Shown in pieces: positions 1-8,201 of a stretch of 64,000 bases of DNA. The notes under the pieces were generated by a model. That model was not told the origin of the DNA. It made no database searches and saw only the letters and a list, made by a program, of their open reading frames with translations. Position numbers and translations under genes: made by a program. Origin of the DNA: Protofrankia sp963555925 (GTDB lineage: Bacteria > Actinomycetota > Actinomycetes > Frankiales > Frankiaceae); contig CAUVXJ010000049.1 of the NCBI GenBank assembly GCA_963555925.1, positions 1-64,000 on the forward strand. Reading direction: 5' to 3'. Within the stretch, counting starts at the first letter, position 1, and each line of letters begins with the position of its first letter.

Positions 1-2309
1 GTGCGGGGCTGGGTGGTGCGGGGCTGAGCAGCGCGTGGTTGTCCGCCGCGAGATGCCCCGCCACGCTCCCGGCGCCCGGCGTTCGGCGGGCCTGCCTGCT
101 CACCGCGGCGCTCGGCGTCGTCATCCAGGCGCAGGGTGAGGGAGATGCGCTTGCGGGGAATGTCGACGTCGAGGACCTTCACCCGCACGATGTCGCCGGG
201 TTTCACCACGTCCCGAGGGTCGGCCACGAAGGTCTTCGACATCGCCGAGACGTGCACGAGGCCGTCGGAGTGCACGCCCACGTCGACGAAGGCACCGAAC
301 GCGGCGACGTTGGTAACCACACCTTCCAGCACCATGTCGGGGGTGAGATCGGCGAGGGTGTTGACACCGTCGGCGAAGGTCGCGGTCCGAAACGCCGGGC
401 GCGGGTCACGGCCCGGCTTCTCCAGTTCCGCCACGATGTCGGTGACCGTCGGCAGGCCGAAGGCGTTATCGACGAAGTCCGTGGGCCGCAGCGCACGCAA
501 CAGTGCGGTGTTGCCGATCAGGGCCGTGAGCTCGCTGCCGGTGGACGTCAGGATGCGCCGGACCACTGGATACGCCTCCGGGTGCACGCTGGAGGCGTCG
601 AGCGGGTCGTCCCCGTCCCGGATGCGCAGGAAGCCGGCGCACTGCTCGAACGCTTTCGGGCCGAGCCGTGGGACGTCGGTGAGCGCCCGGCGCGAGCGGA
701 ACGGGCCGTTGGCATCACGGTGGCGCACGATGTTCTCCGCGAGCCCGCCGCCGATGCCCGAGACTCGGGTCAGCAGCGGGGCCGATGCGGTGTTGACGTC
801 GACGCCGACGGCGTTCACCGCGTCCTCGACGACCGCGTCGAGCGAGCGCGACAGTTTGATCTCGGCGAGGTCATGCTGGTACTGGCCGACCCCGATCGAC
901 TTCGGGTCGATCTTGACGAGTTCGGCCAGCGGGTCCTGCAGACGGCGCGCGATCGACACCGCGCCGCGCAGCGACACATCCAGTTCGGGTAGTTCACGGG
1001 AGGCATACGCCGAGGCCGAGTAGACCGAGGCGCCGGCCTCGGAGACGACGACCGAGGTGAGCAACAGGTCGGGATGCAGCCTGGCCAGGTCGCTCGCGAG
1101 CTTGTCGGTCTCCCGGGACGCGGTGCCGTTGCCGATCGCGATCAGATCGACGCCGTGCTGGGCTGCGAGGCGGGCCAGTACCGCGATCGACTCGTCCCAG
1201 CGCCGCCGCGGTTCGTGCGGATAGATCGTTTCGGTGGCCACGACCTGGCCGGTCGCGTCAACCACCGCGACCTTCACACCCGTGCGCAGGCCCGGATCGA
1301 GACCCATGGTCACCCGGGCGCCGGCGGGCGCGGCGAGCAGGATGTCGCGCAGGTTGACGGCGAACACCCCCACCGCGGTGTCCTCGGCCGCCTGCCACAG
1401 GCGCATCCGCAGGTCGATGTCGAGATGGACGAGAATGCGTGTGCGCCAAGCCCAGCGCACGGTGTCCACCAGCCAGCGGTCGGCCGGGCGGCCCAGGTCG
1501 GCGACGGCGAAGCGTTCGGCGATCGCCACCTCGTAGGCGCTCGGCGCGGGGGTCTCCCGCGGTGCGGCCTCCTCGACGACATCGTCCTCCGGCTCCAGGG
1601 TGAGGTCGAGGATCTCCTCCTTCTCGCCACGGAACAGCGCGAGGATCCGGTGCGAGGGCAGCTTGGTGAACGGCTCGGCGAACTCGAAGTAGTCGGCGAA
1701 CTTGGCGCCGGCATCCTGCTTACCCTCGCGTACCCGGGAGGTGAGCCGGCCCCGCGACCACATCCGCTCGCGCAAGGTCCCGATCAGGTCGGCGTCCTCG
1801 GCGAACCGCTCGACCAGGATCGCGCGTGCACCGTCCAGCGCGGCCGCGACGTCGTCGACGCCGCGCTCGGCGTTGACGAACGCTGCCGCGGCCAGCTGCG
1901 GGTCGAGGGTCGGATCGCCCAGCAGCGCCTCGGCCAGCGGTTCGAGACCGGCCTCCCGGGCGATCTGCGCCTTGGTACGGCGTTTGGGCTTGTACGGCAG
2001 GTAGATGTCCTCGAGGCGCGCCTTCGAGTCGGCTGCCATGATCTGCGCCTCGAGGGCGTCGTCCAGCTTGCCCTGCGAGCGGATCGACTCGAGGATCGCG
2101 GTGCGTCGCTCCTCCAGCTCACGCAGGTACCGCAACCGCTCCTCAAGGGTGCGCAGCTGCGCGTCGTCGAGCACGCCGGTCGCTTCCTTGCGGTAGCGGG
2201 CGATGAACGGCACGGTGGCCCCGCCGTCGAGCAAGTCCACGGCCGCGGTCACCTGGCCCTCACGCACGCCGAGCTCCTCGGCGATCCTGCGATGAACCGA
2301 CGTCGTCAC
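1..2309 (-). CDS. tex: Tex-family transcription accessory / S1 RNA-binding protein (3' end cut by window edge)
   Basis: About 769 residues are visible from a GTG at 2309 and the frame is still open at base 1. Domain order fits Tex: an N-terminal helical part rich in Arg/Glu (1-200), a YqgF/RNase H-like fold near residue 333 (motif TMGLDPGLRTGVK), a helix-hairpin-helix near 510 (SGIGGGLAENIVRHR), and an S1 domain at about 656-728 (VLEGVVTNVAAFGAFVDVG). A Gly/Arg/Pro tail follows and runs off the edge. Tex is known as a nucleic-acid-binding factor acting with the transcription machinery; that role is taken from the family. Family length is about 750-800 residues, so nearly the whole protein is present. 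Several long reading frames lie antisense to it and look like shadows. Confidence 0.95.
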   Translation of the reverse strand, partial: MTTSVHRRIAEELGVREGQVTAAVDLLDGGATVPFIARYRKEATGVLDDAQLRTLEERLRYLRELEERRTAILESIRSQGKLDDALEAQIMAADSKARLEDIYLPYKPKRRTKAQIAREAGLEPLAEALLGDPTLDPQLAAAAFVNAERGVDDVAAALDGARAILVERFAEDADLIGTLRERMWSRGRLTSRVREGKQDAGAKFADYFEFAEPFTKLPSHRILALFRGEKEEILDLTLEPEDDVVEEAAPRETPAPSAYEVAIAERFAVADLGRPADRWLVDTVRWAWRTRILVHLDIDLRMRLWQAAEDTAVGVFAVNLRDILLAAPAGARVTMGLDPGLRTGVKVAVVDATGQVVATETIYPHEPRRRWDESIAVLARLAAQHGVDLIAIGNGTASRETDKLASDLARLHPDLLLTSVVVSEAGASVYSASAYASRELPELDVSLRGAVSIARRLQDPLAELVKIDPKSIGVGQYQHDLAEIKLSRSLDAVVEDAVNAVGVDVNTASAPLLTRVSGIGGGLAENIVRHRDANGPFRSRRALTDVPRLGPKAFEQCAGFLRIRDGDDPLDASSVHPEAYPVVRRILTSTGSELTALIGNTALLRALRPTDFVDNAFGLPTVTDIVAELEKPGRDPRPAFRTATFADGVNTLADLTPDMVLEGVVTNVAAFGAFVDVGVHSDGLVHVSAMSKTFVADPRDVVKPGDIVRVKVLDVDIPRKRISLTLRLDDDAERRGEQAGPPNAGRRERGGASRGGQPRAAQPRTTQPR

Positions 2310-2367
2310 AATCCTGATCCGCCTTCGCGCTGGGGTCCGAAGTATTCGTGACCAGCTTGCCTGATCG

Positions 2368-2490
2368 TCAGGTCCGCGTACGCGGCAGGCCGCGCAACGC
2401 GCGCAGTAGCTTCTCGTAACCGCGACCATCGAAAAGATCGACCGGTTGCCAGGGTCGGAGCAGATCGGGGATGTCGCAGACCTCCAACGG
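2368..2490 (-). pseudogene. TIR-domain 3' remnant, leftward copy
   Basis: The last ~40 codons of a TIR-type domain are recognisable: CDIPDLLRPWQPVDLF, then GYEKLLRALRG, ending at a stop at 2368. This is the helix/strand tail that follows the TIR core in bacterial TIR effectors and adaptors. The upstream two thirds of the domain is missing; on the minus strand beyond about 2490 the sequence is simply the complement of the next feature. No plausible start or ribosome site belongs to it. Confidence 0.6.
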
Positions 2491-2682
2491 CAGATCGCCT
2501 GGGCGCTCGACGTGGCCATGGAACAACCGCAAGGGGCCGTTTTCATGATTCCGGCGCGCCTCGAGCCGTGCGACATCCCCGATCGTCTGCGCGCCTGGAA
2601 CCATGTCGACCTGTTCGCTCCCGACGGCTACGCCCGGTTGGTCGGTGCGCTCCGGAAGGTCGAACGACGAGGATGCGGATGA
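2461..2682 (+). pseudogene. TIR-domain 3' remnant, rightward copy
   Basis: Reads as the second half of a TIR domain: QRQIAWALDVAMEQPQGAVF, then IPARLEPCDIPDRLRAW, VDLFAPDGYARLVGALRK and a stop at 2682. The pattern of a helix before 'PxG', a strand, then 'IPxRLExCxIPxRLRxW' is typical of TIR effector tails. The nucleotide-binding N-terminal half is absent. It lies head to head with the leftward remnant and shares an almost identical DNA start around the CDIPD codons, so the two look like paralogous ends joined by a rearrangement. A protein could in theory start at a TTG near 2446, but it would lack the active site. Confidence 0.6.
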
Positions 2683-2781
2683 CGCGCCATCCCGCCTACG
2701 ACCGGGTGTAGTTCTCACGGACCGGTGCAGAACACGGCGGAACTCGCTATGATCCACGCGGACGGAAGGAGACGGATCCGG

Positions 2782-4422
2782 ATGCGGAACAGCATGGCGG
2801 GCGGTCCGGGCTACAGCGTCGACGCAAACGTGACAAAGGCGCGCTCGCATACGATCGGTGATTTGTTGCGGCGGACGGCGCTTCGATATCCGGACAAGAC
2901 CGCCCTCGTCGCCGGCGATTTCCGCGAGACCTATGCGCAGCTGAACGCGACGGTGAACGCGACGGCGCACGCGCTGTCCGACCGTGGGGTGGTCAAGGGT
3001 GACCGCATAGCCTTGCTATCGCACAATTGCCGTGAGTTCGTCGTTGTTTATCTGGCGCTGGCCAAGATCGGCGCCATTCTCGTCCCGATCAACTTCATGC
3101 TGACCGCTGAGGAGGTCGCGTTCATCCTCGACCACTGCGAGGTGACCGGGCTGGTGACCGAGGATGCACTGGCCCCGATCGCCGAGCGGGCGCTGGGTGT
3201 GGCGGGCCGTGGGGTCGACATCGCCGGGTGGATCAGCTCGGGTGCAGCCGAGCAAGGTGTAGCGGAGCGGGGCACGGACAGCCGCTGGGAGGACGTCGCG
3301 TCCTGGCTGGCGCATGACGACACATCCGAACCGGAGGTGTCCATCGGTGATGACGACCCGGTGCGCCTGATGTACACCAGCGGTACCGAATCCCGGCCGA
3401 AGGGAGTGGTGCTGACCAGCCGTTCGCTGATCACGCAGTATGTCAGCTGCATCATCGAGGGTGAAATGTCCTCGGACGACATCGAGGTACACGCACTTCC
3501 CTTCTATCACTGCGCGCAGCTCGACGGCTGTCTCACTCCGGACATCTACCTGGGTGCCACCGGTGTGATCCTGCCCGGTGCGGACCCGGCGGCCATTCTG
3601 GCCGCGGTGGAGCGGGAGCGGGCGACGAGGCTGTTCTGCCCGCCGACGGTGTGGATCGGCCTGTTGCGCTGCCCCACCTTCGAGGCGCACGACCTGTCGT
3701 CGTTGCGCAAGGGCATCTACGGTGCGGCGCCGATGCCCGTCGAAGTGCTACGGGAGATCCGGCAACGGCTGCCGGAGCTGCGGTTGTGGAATCTCTACGG
3801 CCAGACCGAGATGGCGCCGGTGGCCACGGTCCTGCGTCCGGAACTGCAGGTGGCCAAGGCGGGCTCAGCCGGCCGGCCGGCCCTGAACGTCGAGACCATA
3901 GTGGTGGACGACGATGACAAGCCGGTCCCGCCTGGAACCGTCGGGGAGATCGTGCACCGCAGCCCGCACGCCATGCTCGGTTACTACAAGGATCCGGAGA
4001 AGACGGCCGAGGCGTTCCGGAACGGCTGGTTCCACTCCGGTGACCTCGGGGTGCTTGATTCCGACGGTTATCTCACGGTCGTGGACCGGAAAAAGGACAT
4101 GATCAAGACTGGTGGTGAGAACGTCGCCAGCCGGGAGGTCGAGGAGGCGATCTACGGGCATCCGGGAGTGGCCGAGGTCGCTGTGTTCGGCATCGTCCAT
4201 CCCTACTGGATCGAGGCGGTGACCGCCGTCGTGGTCGCGCGCCCAGGGGCGATGATTTCTCCTGAAGAGATCATCGACTACGCGCGCGGGTGTCTGGCCA
4301 GTTACAAGACCCCGAAGTATGTCGTCGTCACCGACCAGCTCCCGAAGAGCCCCAGCGGTAAGATCCTCAAGCGGGAGCTGCGGACGATCCACGCTCATCT
4401 CGTCGGCGCCGTTGTACCGTGA
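2782..4422 (+). CDS. Acyl-CoA synthetase / AMP-dependent ligase (FadD-like)
   Basis: An adenylate-forming enzyme of 546 residues that would activate a carboxylic acid to acyl-AMP and then acyl-CoA. The P-loop-like A3 motif YTSGTESRPKG is near residue 198, YGQTE (A5) near 339, GWFHSGDLG (A7) near 415, and the A10 lysine motif PKSPSGKILKREL near 525 with the catalytic Lys. The ATG at 2782 is chosen because a GGAAGGAG lies ten bases upstream; an in-frame ATG further upstream has none. Substrate cannot be read from sequence; medium- or long-chain acyl or aromatic acids are typical for this subgroup. It converges, stop against stop, on the thioesterase gene. Confidence 0.92.
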   Translation: MRNSMAGGPGYSVDANVTKARSHTIGDLLRRTALRYPDKTALVAGDFRETYAQLNATVNATAHALSDRGVVKGDRIALLSHNCREFVVVYLALAKIGAILVPINFMLTAEEVAFILDHCEVTGLVTEDALAPIAERALGVAGRGVDIAGWISSGAAEQGVAERGTDSRWEDVASWLAHDDTSEPEVSIGDDDPVRLMYTSGTESRPKGVVLTSRSLITQYVSCIIEGEMSSDDIEVHALPFYHCAQLDGCLTPDIYLGATGVILPGADPAAILAAVERERATRLFCPPTVWIGLLRCPTFEAHDLSSLRKGIYGAAPMPVEVLREIRQRLPELRLWNLYGQTEMAPVATVLRPELQVAKAGSAGRPALNVETIVVDDDDKPVPPGTVGEIVHRSPHAMLGYYKDPEKTAEAFRNGWFHSGDLGVLDSDGYLTVVDRKKDMIKTGGENVASREVEEAIYGHPGVAEVAVFGIVHPYWIEAVTAVVVARPGAMISPEEIIDYARGCLASYKTPKYVVVTDQLPKSPSGKILKRELRTIHAHLVGAVVP

Positions 4423-5112
4423 TCACGTGGGGCTGGTGTACCACTCGGACCCCACGCTGATGAACACCCCGTCCGCCTCGGCGCTGACGCTTTCACCGAT
4501 CAGTATCCTGGCTGTTGCCCGGACTTTACGACCCTCGACATCGACAAGCTCGGATTCCGCCCGGAGCGGTGTTGAGATCGTCACCGGTGCCTTGTAGCGG
4601 ATCGTCATCGTCCCGGTGGCGATGAGTTTCCCGGCGAGGGATGCGGCATGTCCGAGCATGACGTCGAACAGTGCGGCGATGTAGCCGCCGTGGACGTTGT
4701 TCCGGCTGCCCTCGTATGCCGGCCCGAGGGTCGCCTCGCCGTGGAACATCTCGCCGCGGCGTTCGACGATCAGCGGCGGGGCGAAGGGGTGGGAGCGACC
4801 GAAGATCGGATGGCGCTCCCAGAGCACGGCATTGTCGGCGCCGCCGATCTGTAGGCCCACCCGGCCGTCGTACCGGCTGGCGCGGGCGTGCGGCCGCGCC
4901 AGGCGTTCCATGCGCTCGGCCGCGTCGGCGATCACGCGCAGGTCATCGGTGGGTATGTCGCCGGTGGCCAGGTGGCCGGCGAGGGCGCGCAACGCCGCCG
5001 CGGCACGGCGGGCCTCGTTTAACCCGTCGGTCAGCCCATTGGCAGATGCCGCCGCCGGTGAAATAGTCGACGTCGCACCCCGCCCGTCGGGCGGGTCTTG
5101 GCCGTCTGTCAT
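4423..5112 (-). CDS. PaaI-type hotdog-fold acyl-CoA thioesterase
   Basis: 229 residues; the C-terminal ~150 form a hotdog fold with the hallmark NNVHGGYIAALFDVMLGHAA (Asn-His-Gly-Gly before the long helix), followed by TMTIRYKAPVTIS. Enzymes of this family hydrolyse acyl-CoA thioesters. The first 80 residues are a helical extension without a recognised domain. The ATG at 5112 has GAGGAGGT seven bases upstream. Its stop abuts the stop of the acyl-CoA synthetase, so the pair is convergent; a functional link (acyl-CoA making and breaking) is plausible but not proven. Confidence 0.85.
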   Translation of the reverse strand: MTDGQDPPDGRGATSTISPAAASANGLTDGLNEARRAAAALRALAGHLATGDIPTDDLRVIADAAERMERLARPHARASRYDGRVGLQIGGADNAVLWERHPIFGRSHPFAPPLIVERRGEMFHGEATLGPAYEGSRNNVHGGYIAALFDVMLGHAASLAGKLIATGTMTIRYKAPVTISTPLRAESELVDVEGRKVRATARILIGESVSAEADGVFISVGSEWYTSPT

Positions 5113-5194
5113 CCGGGGACCTCCTCGCCTCGGGTGTCGCGACCATCGCGGCCCGACGTCCCATCTGCATCTACTCTTGCAAATAGTAATATAA

Positions 5195-5875
5195 TTATGC
5201 CGGGCTCTCGACTGTGTGTCCGGCTTCCCCCTCGGCCGGGTGGATGTCGGCCCAGGCATGAGAGAGCGCTTCGGTGAAGATCTCCGGGGGTTGCGCGCCC
5301 GAGACCCCGTACCGGTTGTCGACGACGAAGAACGGCACACCGGTGGCACCCAGTGCCCGTGCCCGGTGGGCGTCGGCGTCCACCGCGTCGGCGTAGGTGC
5401 CCTCGGCGAGTACCCGGCGGGCCTCGCCGGTGTCCAGGCCGGCTTCCCCGGCCAGTGCGACGAGGCATTCGCGGTCGAACAGGGACCGCACCTGAGTGAA
5501 GTGGGCCAGGTAGAAGCGCTCGAGGACGGCGTCCTGAATGCCGCGATCCCTGGCCAGATGGACGAGTTGGTGCGCATCGGCGGTATTACTGACGAACCCG
5601 TCGACCAGGTGGTATTCCAGGCCGACGGTGGCCGCGGTGCGTTCCACCGCGACCTGGCTCGCCCGTGCCTGTGCCTGTGTCATGCCGTATGTGGCGACCA
5701 GCATGTCGGTCTGGCCGACGACGCGGTCGGTGGGCATGGTCGGGTCGAGCTGGAAGGAATAGTGGACGATCTCGATCTGGTCGCGGTGGGGGAAGCCGGC
5801 CAGCGCCTGCTCGAAGCGGCGCTTGCCGATCCAGCACCACGGGCAGACGAGGTCGGACCAGATGTCAACCCGCAT
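5195..5875 (-). CDS. FrnE-like DsbA-family oxidoreductase
   Basis: 226 residues of thioredoxin fold with a CPWC active site at residues 11-14 (SDLVCPWCWIGK), an inserted helical domain, and the cis-Pro strand GATGVPFFVVD near 180. This is the cytosolic DsbA/FrnE group, which includes polyketide-associated isomerases and disulfide oxidoreductases. No signal peptide is visible. The ATG at 5875 follows a GAGGAG at good spacing. An AT-rich stretch at 5177-5197 separates it from the thioesterase gene, which may therefore have its own promoter there. Confidence 0.88.
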   Translation of the reverse strand: MRVDIWSDLVCPWCWIGKRRFEQALAGFPHRDQIEIVHYSFQLDPTMPTDRVVGQTDMLVATYGMTQAQARASQVAVERTAATVGLEYHLVDGFVSNTADAHQLVHLARDRGIQDAVLERFYLAHFTQVRSLFDRECLVALAGEAGLDTGEARRVLAEGTYADAVDADAHRARALGATGVPFFVVDNRYGVSGAQPPEIFTEALSHAWADIHPAEGEAGHTVESPA

Positions 5876-5889
5876 GGGGTTCTCCTCGG

Positions 5890-5931
5890 TGCTGGTCGGG
5901 ATGTGCTGGTCGGGATGTGCTGGTCGCGATG
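5890..5931. repeat. 14-bp tandem repeat, three copies
   Basis: The unit TGCTGGTCGGGATG occurs three times head to tail, the last copy with one change. It lies just upstream of the FrnE-like gene start. No function is evident. Confidence 0.85.
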
Positions 5932-5985
5932 TCCGGCCCGTGTACGCGGCGGCTGCGGTCTGGGGTCTAGTCTGCAGTCTGAGGA

Positions 5986-6009
5986 CTAATTGAAGAGTTT
6001 TTCAATTAG
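5986..6009. promoter_or_regulatory. Perfect inverted repeat, likely ArsR operator
   Basis: CTAATTGAA and TTCAATTAG form a perfect 9-bp inverted repeat with a six-base spacer. It is AT-rich in an otherwise GC-rich region and sits about 75 bases before the ArsR-type regulator. ArsR/SmtB proteins bind such AT-rich dyads, so self-regulation of the regulator-SulP operon is the natural reading. It also lies between divergent genes and could act on the FrnE-like gene. Confidence 0.6.
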
Positions 6010-6084
6010 CGACATGGTGAATGGCCCGTTGTGCTCGAGCGACGGACGGGCCGTTGAGCAAGGGAAGGGCGGGACCGAGGTCGG

Positions 6085-6459
6085 ATGCCGGGGACGAGGG
6101 TGACGCGGGCCGCGCGGACGCAGGTTCCGCTCTATCAGGCGAAGGCGGAGTTCTTCCGGATGCTGGGGCATCCGGTGCGGATCCGGGTGCTCGAGCTGCT
6201 CCAGGACGGGCCGATGCCCGTCCGGGACCTGCGATGCGCGGTCGAGGTGGAGCCGTCGAATCTGTCCCAGCAGCTGGCGGTGTTGCGCCGCTCGGGGATC
6301 GTGACGGCGACCCGGGACGGCTCGACGGTCGTCTACGCGCTCGCGGGCGGGGACGTGGCCGAGTTGATGCGGGCCGCGCGAAGGATCCTCACCGAGATGC
6401 TTGCCGGGCAGGAGGACCTGCTCGCGCAGCTGCGCGAGGCCGACATGAGGTCGATGTGA
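6085..6459 (+). CDS. ArsR/SmtB-family transcriptional regulator
   Basis: 124 residues with one winged helix: FRMLGHPVRIRVLELLQDGP, then the recognition helix region EPSNLSQQLAVLRRSGIV and the wing TRDGSTVVYAL. No Cys-based ArsR metal motif (ELCVCDL) is present, so the signal is not obviously arsenite-type. It is the first gene of an operon: its stop overlaps the GTG of the SulP transporter by four bases. Similar ArsR-SulP pairs are common in actinobacteria. The start is the ATG at 6085, with only a weak GAGG upstream. Confidence 0.88.
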   Translation: MPGTRVTRAARTQVPLYQAKAEFFRMLGHPVRIRVLELLQDGPMPVRDLRCAVEVEPSNLSQQLAVLRRSGIVTATRDGSTVVYALAGGDVAELMRAARRILTEMLAGQEDLLAQLREADMRSM

Positions 6460-8201
6460 GCGCGGCGATCGCACCTGGCCGGGTGACCGGGTGGGCGGTG
6501 TGGGGCCGGGTGCAAGCGGTGCTGCCCACCCGGGCCTCGTTCATCTCGATGGGCCGCTCGCCACGTAAGGACCTGCTCGCCGGACTCACGGTGGCGGTGG
6601 TGGCCCTACCCCTGGCGTTGGGGTTCGGGATCTCCTCCGGGCTCGGTGCCCAGGCGGGGCTTGCCACCGCAGTGGTCGCGGGCGCCCTTGCCGCGATCTT
6701 CGGCGGATCCAATCTGCAGGTCTCGGGACCAACCGGCGCTATGACTGTGGTGTTGGTACCGATTGTCCACACCTACGGTCCCAGCGGAGTGCTCACCGTC
6801 GGGCTGTTGGCGGGGTTGCTGCTGGTGACCCTCGCATTGGCGAAGGTCGGCGGCTACATGCGCTATGTGCCGGCGCCGGTGGTGGAGGGTTTCACCGTGG
6901 GGATCGCCGCCGTCATCGCACTCCAACAGGTACCCGCGGCGTTCGGGGTGACGGCCCCACCCGGGGACAAGGTCGTCGTGGTGGCCGCACGTGCCGTCAT
7001 CGACTTCGCCGGACATCCGCACTGGGCGGCCGTGGTCCTGGCCGGCACGGTCATCGCGGTCATGCTGGTCGGGGGCCGGTGGCGGCCGACGGTGCCCTTC
7101 TCTCTCGTCGCGGTTGTCGCGACAACCGTCGCAGCCGAGGCCGCGCACCTGCCGGTGGCGCGCATCGGCCACCTGCCGGCCGGGCTACCCATCCCCTCGC
7201 TGGGCTTCCTGGACCCTTCCGCAGTGCCGGGACTGCTGCCTTCGGTGGTCGCGGTCGCCGCACTCGCCGCGCTGGAGTCACTGCTGTCGGCAACGGTGGC
7301 GGACGCGATGAGCGTGTCCGATCGCCATGACCCGGACCGGGAGTTGTTCGGCCAGGGCGTGGCCAACCTGGCCGCGCCGTTGTTCGGCGGGGTTCCCGCC
7401 ACCGCCGCGATCGCCCGCACCGCGGTCAACGTCCGTTCCGGCGCGGTGTCCCGACTGGCCGCCCTCACCCATGCGGTCGCGCTCGCGGTCATCGTGTTCG
7501 CCGCGGCCCCCCTGGTTGGACGCATCCCGCTGGCGGCGCTTGCCGGGGTGCTGCTGGCTACGGCCGTACGCATGGTCGAAGTCGGCTCGGTCCGGGTCCT
7601 GGCCCGTGCCGACCGCGGCGACGCCGCGGTACTGGTGCTGACAGCGCTGGCCACCCTGGCGCTGGATCTGGTCGTCGCAGTGATAGCCGGCCTGGTCGTG
7701 GCCGGAGCGTTGGCGCTACGCCAGGTTGCCAGGGCCGCGCGGGTCGAACAGGTCGCACTGGACGACGGCCTGTCACCAACCGATCACCACGCAGAAGAAC
7801 AGGCCCTGCTCGCGCGGCACATCGTGGCATACCGCATCGACGGGCCGGTGTTCTTCGCCGCCGCGCACCGCTTCCTTCTGGAACTCACCGACGTGGCCGA
7901 TGTCCTGGTCGTCATCCTGCGGATGTCCCGGGTCACTGCGATCGACTCCACCGGAGCCCTGGTCCTCAAGGATGTGATCACCAAACTGGAACGCCGTGGC
8001 ATCTGCGTCCTGTTGTCCGGTATCAGGCCCGGCCATCAGCAGGTGCTGTCCACCTTCGGCGTCGCCGAGCACCTGCGCCGGGACGGGCTGCTGTTTCCCG
8101 ACACCCCCGCCGCGATCGCGCACGCCCTGCTCCTGGCGCCGGATGTGCTGTTGAATCCGCGTGCGGCAATCTCCCGGCCGCAGGCGGAGGGGACATGCTG
8201 A
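6456..8201 (+). CDS. SulP-family anion transporter with STAS domain
   Basis: 581 residues from a GTG at 6456 that overlaps the regulator's stop. A transmembrane core of about ten to twelve hydrophobic segments starts at the typical SulP entry DLLAGLTVAVVALPLALGFG, with the family motif SGPTGAMTVVL near residue 90. A cytoplasmic STAS domain follows at about 445-545 (VVILRMSRVTAIDSTGA, with the Asp-Ser-Thr of anti-sigma-antagonist-like folds). SulP carriers move sulfate, bicarbonate or dicarboxylates; the substrate here is open. The malic-enzyme-like gene starts seven bases before its stop, hinting at a C4-acid or carbon link. Confidence 0.92.
   Translation: MSAAIAPGRVTGWAVWGRVQAVLPTRASFISMGRSPRKDLLAGLTVAVVALPLALGFGISSGLGAQAGLATAVVAGALAAIFGGSNLQVSGPTGAMTVVLVPIVHTYGPSGVLTVGLLAGLLLVTLALAKVGGYMRYVPAPVVEGFTVGIAAVIALQQVPAAFGVTAPPGDKVVVVAARAVIDFAGHPHWAAVVLAGTVIAVMLVGGRWRPTVPFSLVAVVATTVAAEAAHLPVARIGHLPAGLPIPSLGFLDPSAVPGLLPSVVAVAALAALESLLSATVADAMSVSDRHDPDRELFGQGVANLAAPLFGGVPATAAIARTAVNVRSGAVSRLAALTHAVALAVIVFAAAPLVGRIPLAALAGVLLATAVRMVEVGSVRVLARADRGDAAVLVLTALATLALDLVVAVIAGLVVAGALALRQVARAARVEQVALDDGLSPTDHHAEEQALLARHIVAYRIDGPVFFAAAHRFLLELTDVADVLVVILRMSRVTAIDSTGALVLKDVITKLERRGICVLLSGIRPGHQQVLSTFGVAEHLRRDGLLFPDTPAAIAHALLLAPDVLLNPRAAISRPQAEGTC

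Noticed and set aside
39..2351. Long plus-strand reading frames (about 300-425 codons)
   Set aside because: They are antisense to the clear Tex domains; high GC keeps antisense frames open.
2368..2970. 200-codon minus-strand frame as a whole protein
   Set aside because: Only its last 40 codons look like TIR; the rest is the complement of the rightward TIR remnant and the acyl-CoA synthetase start.
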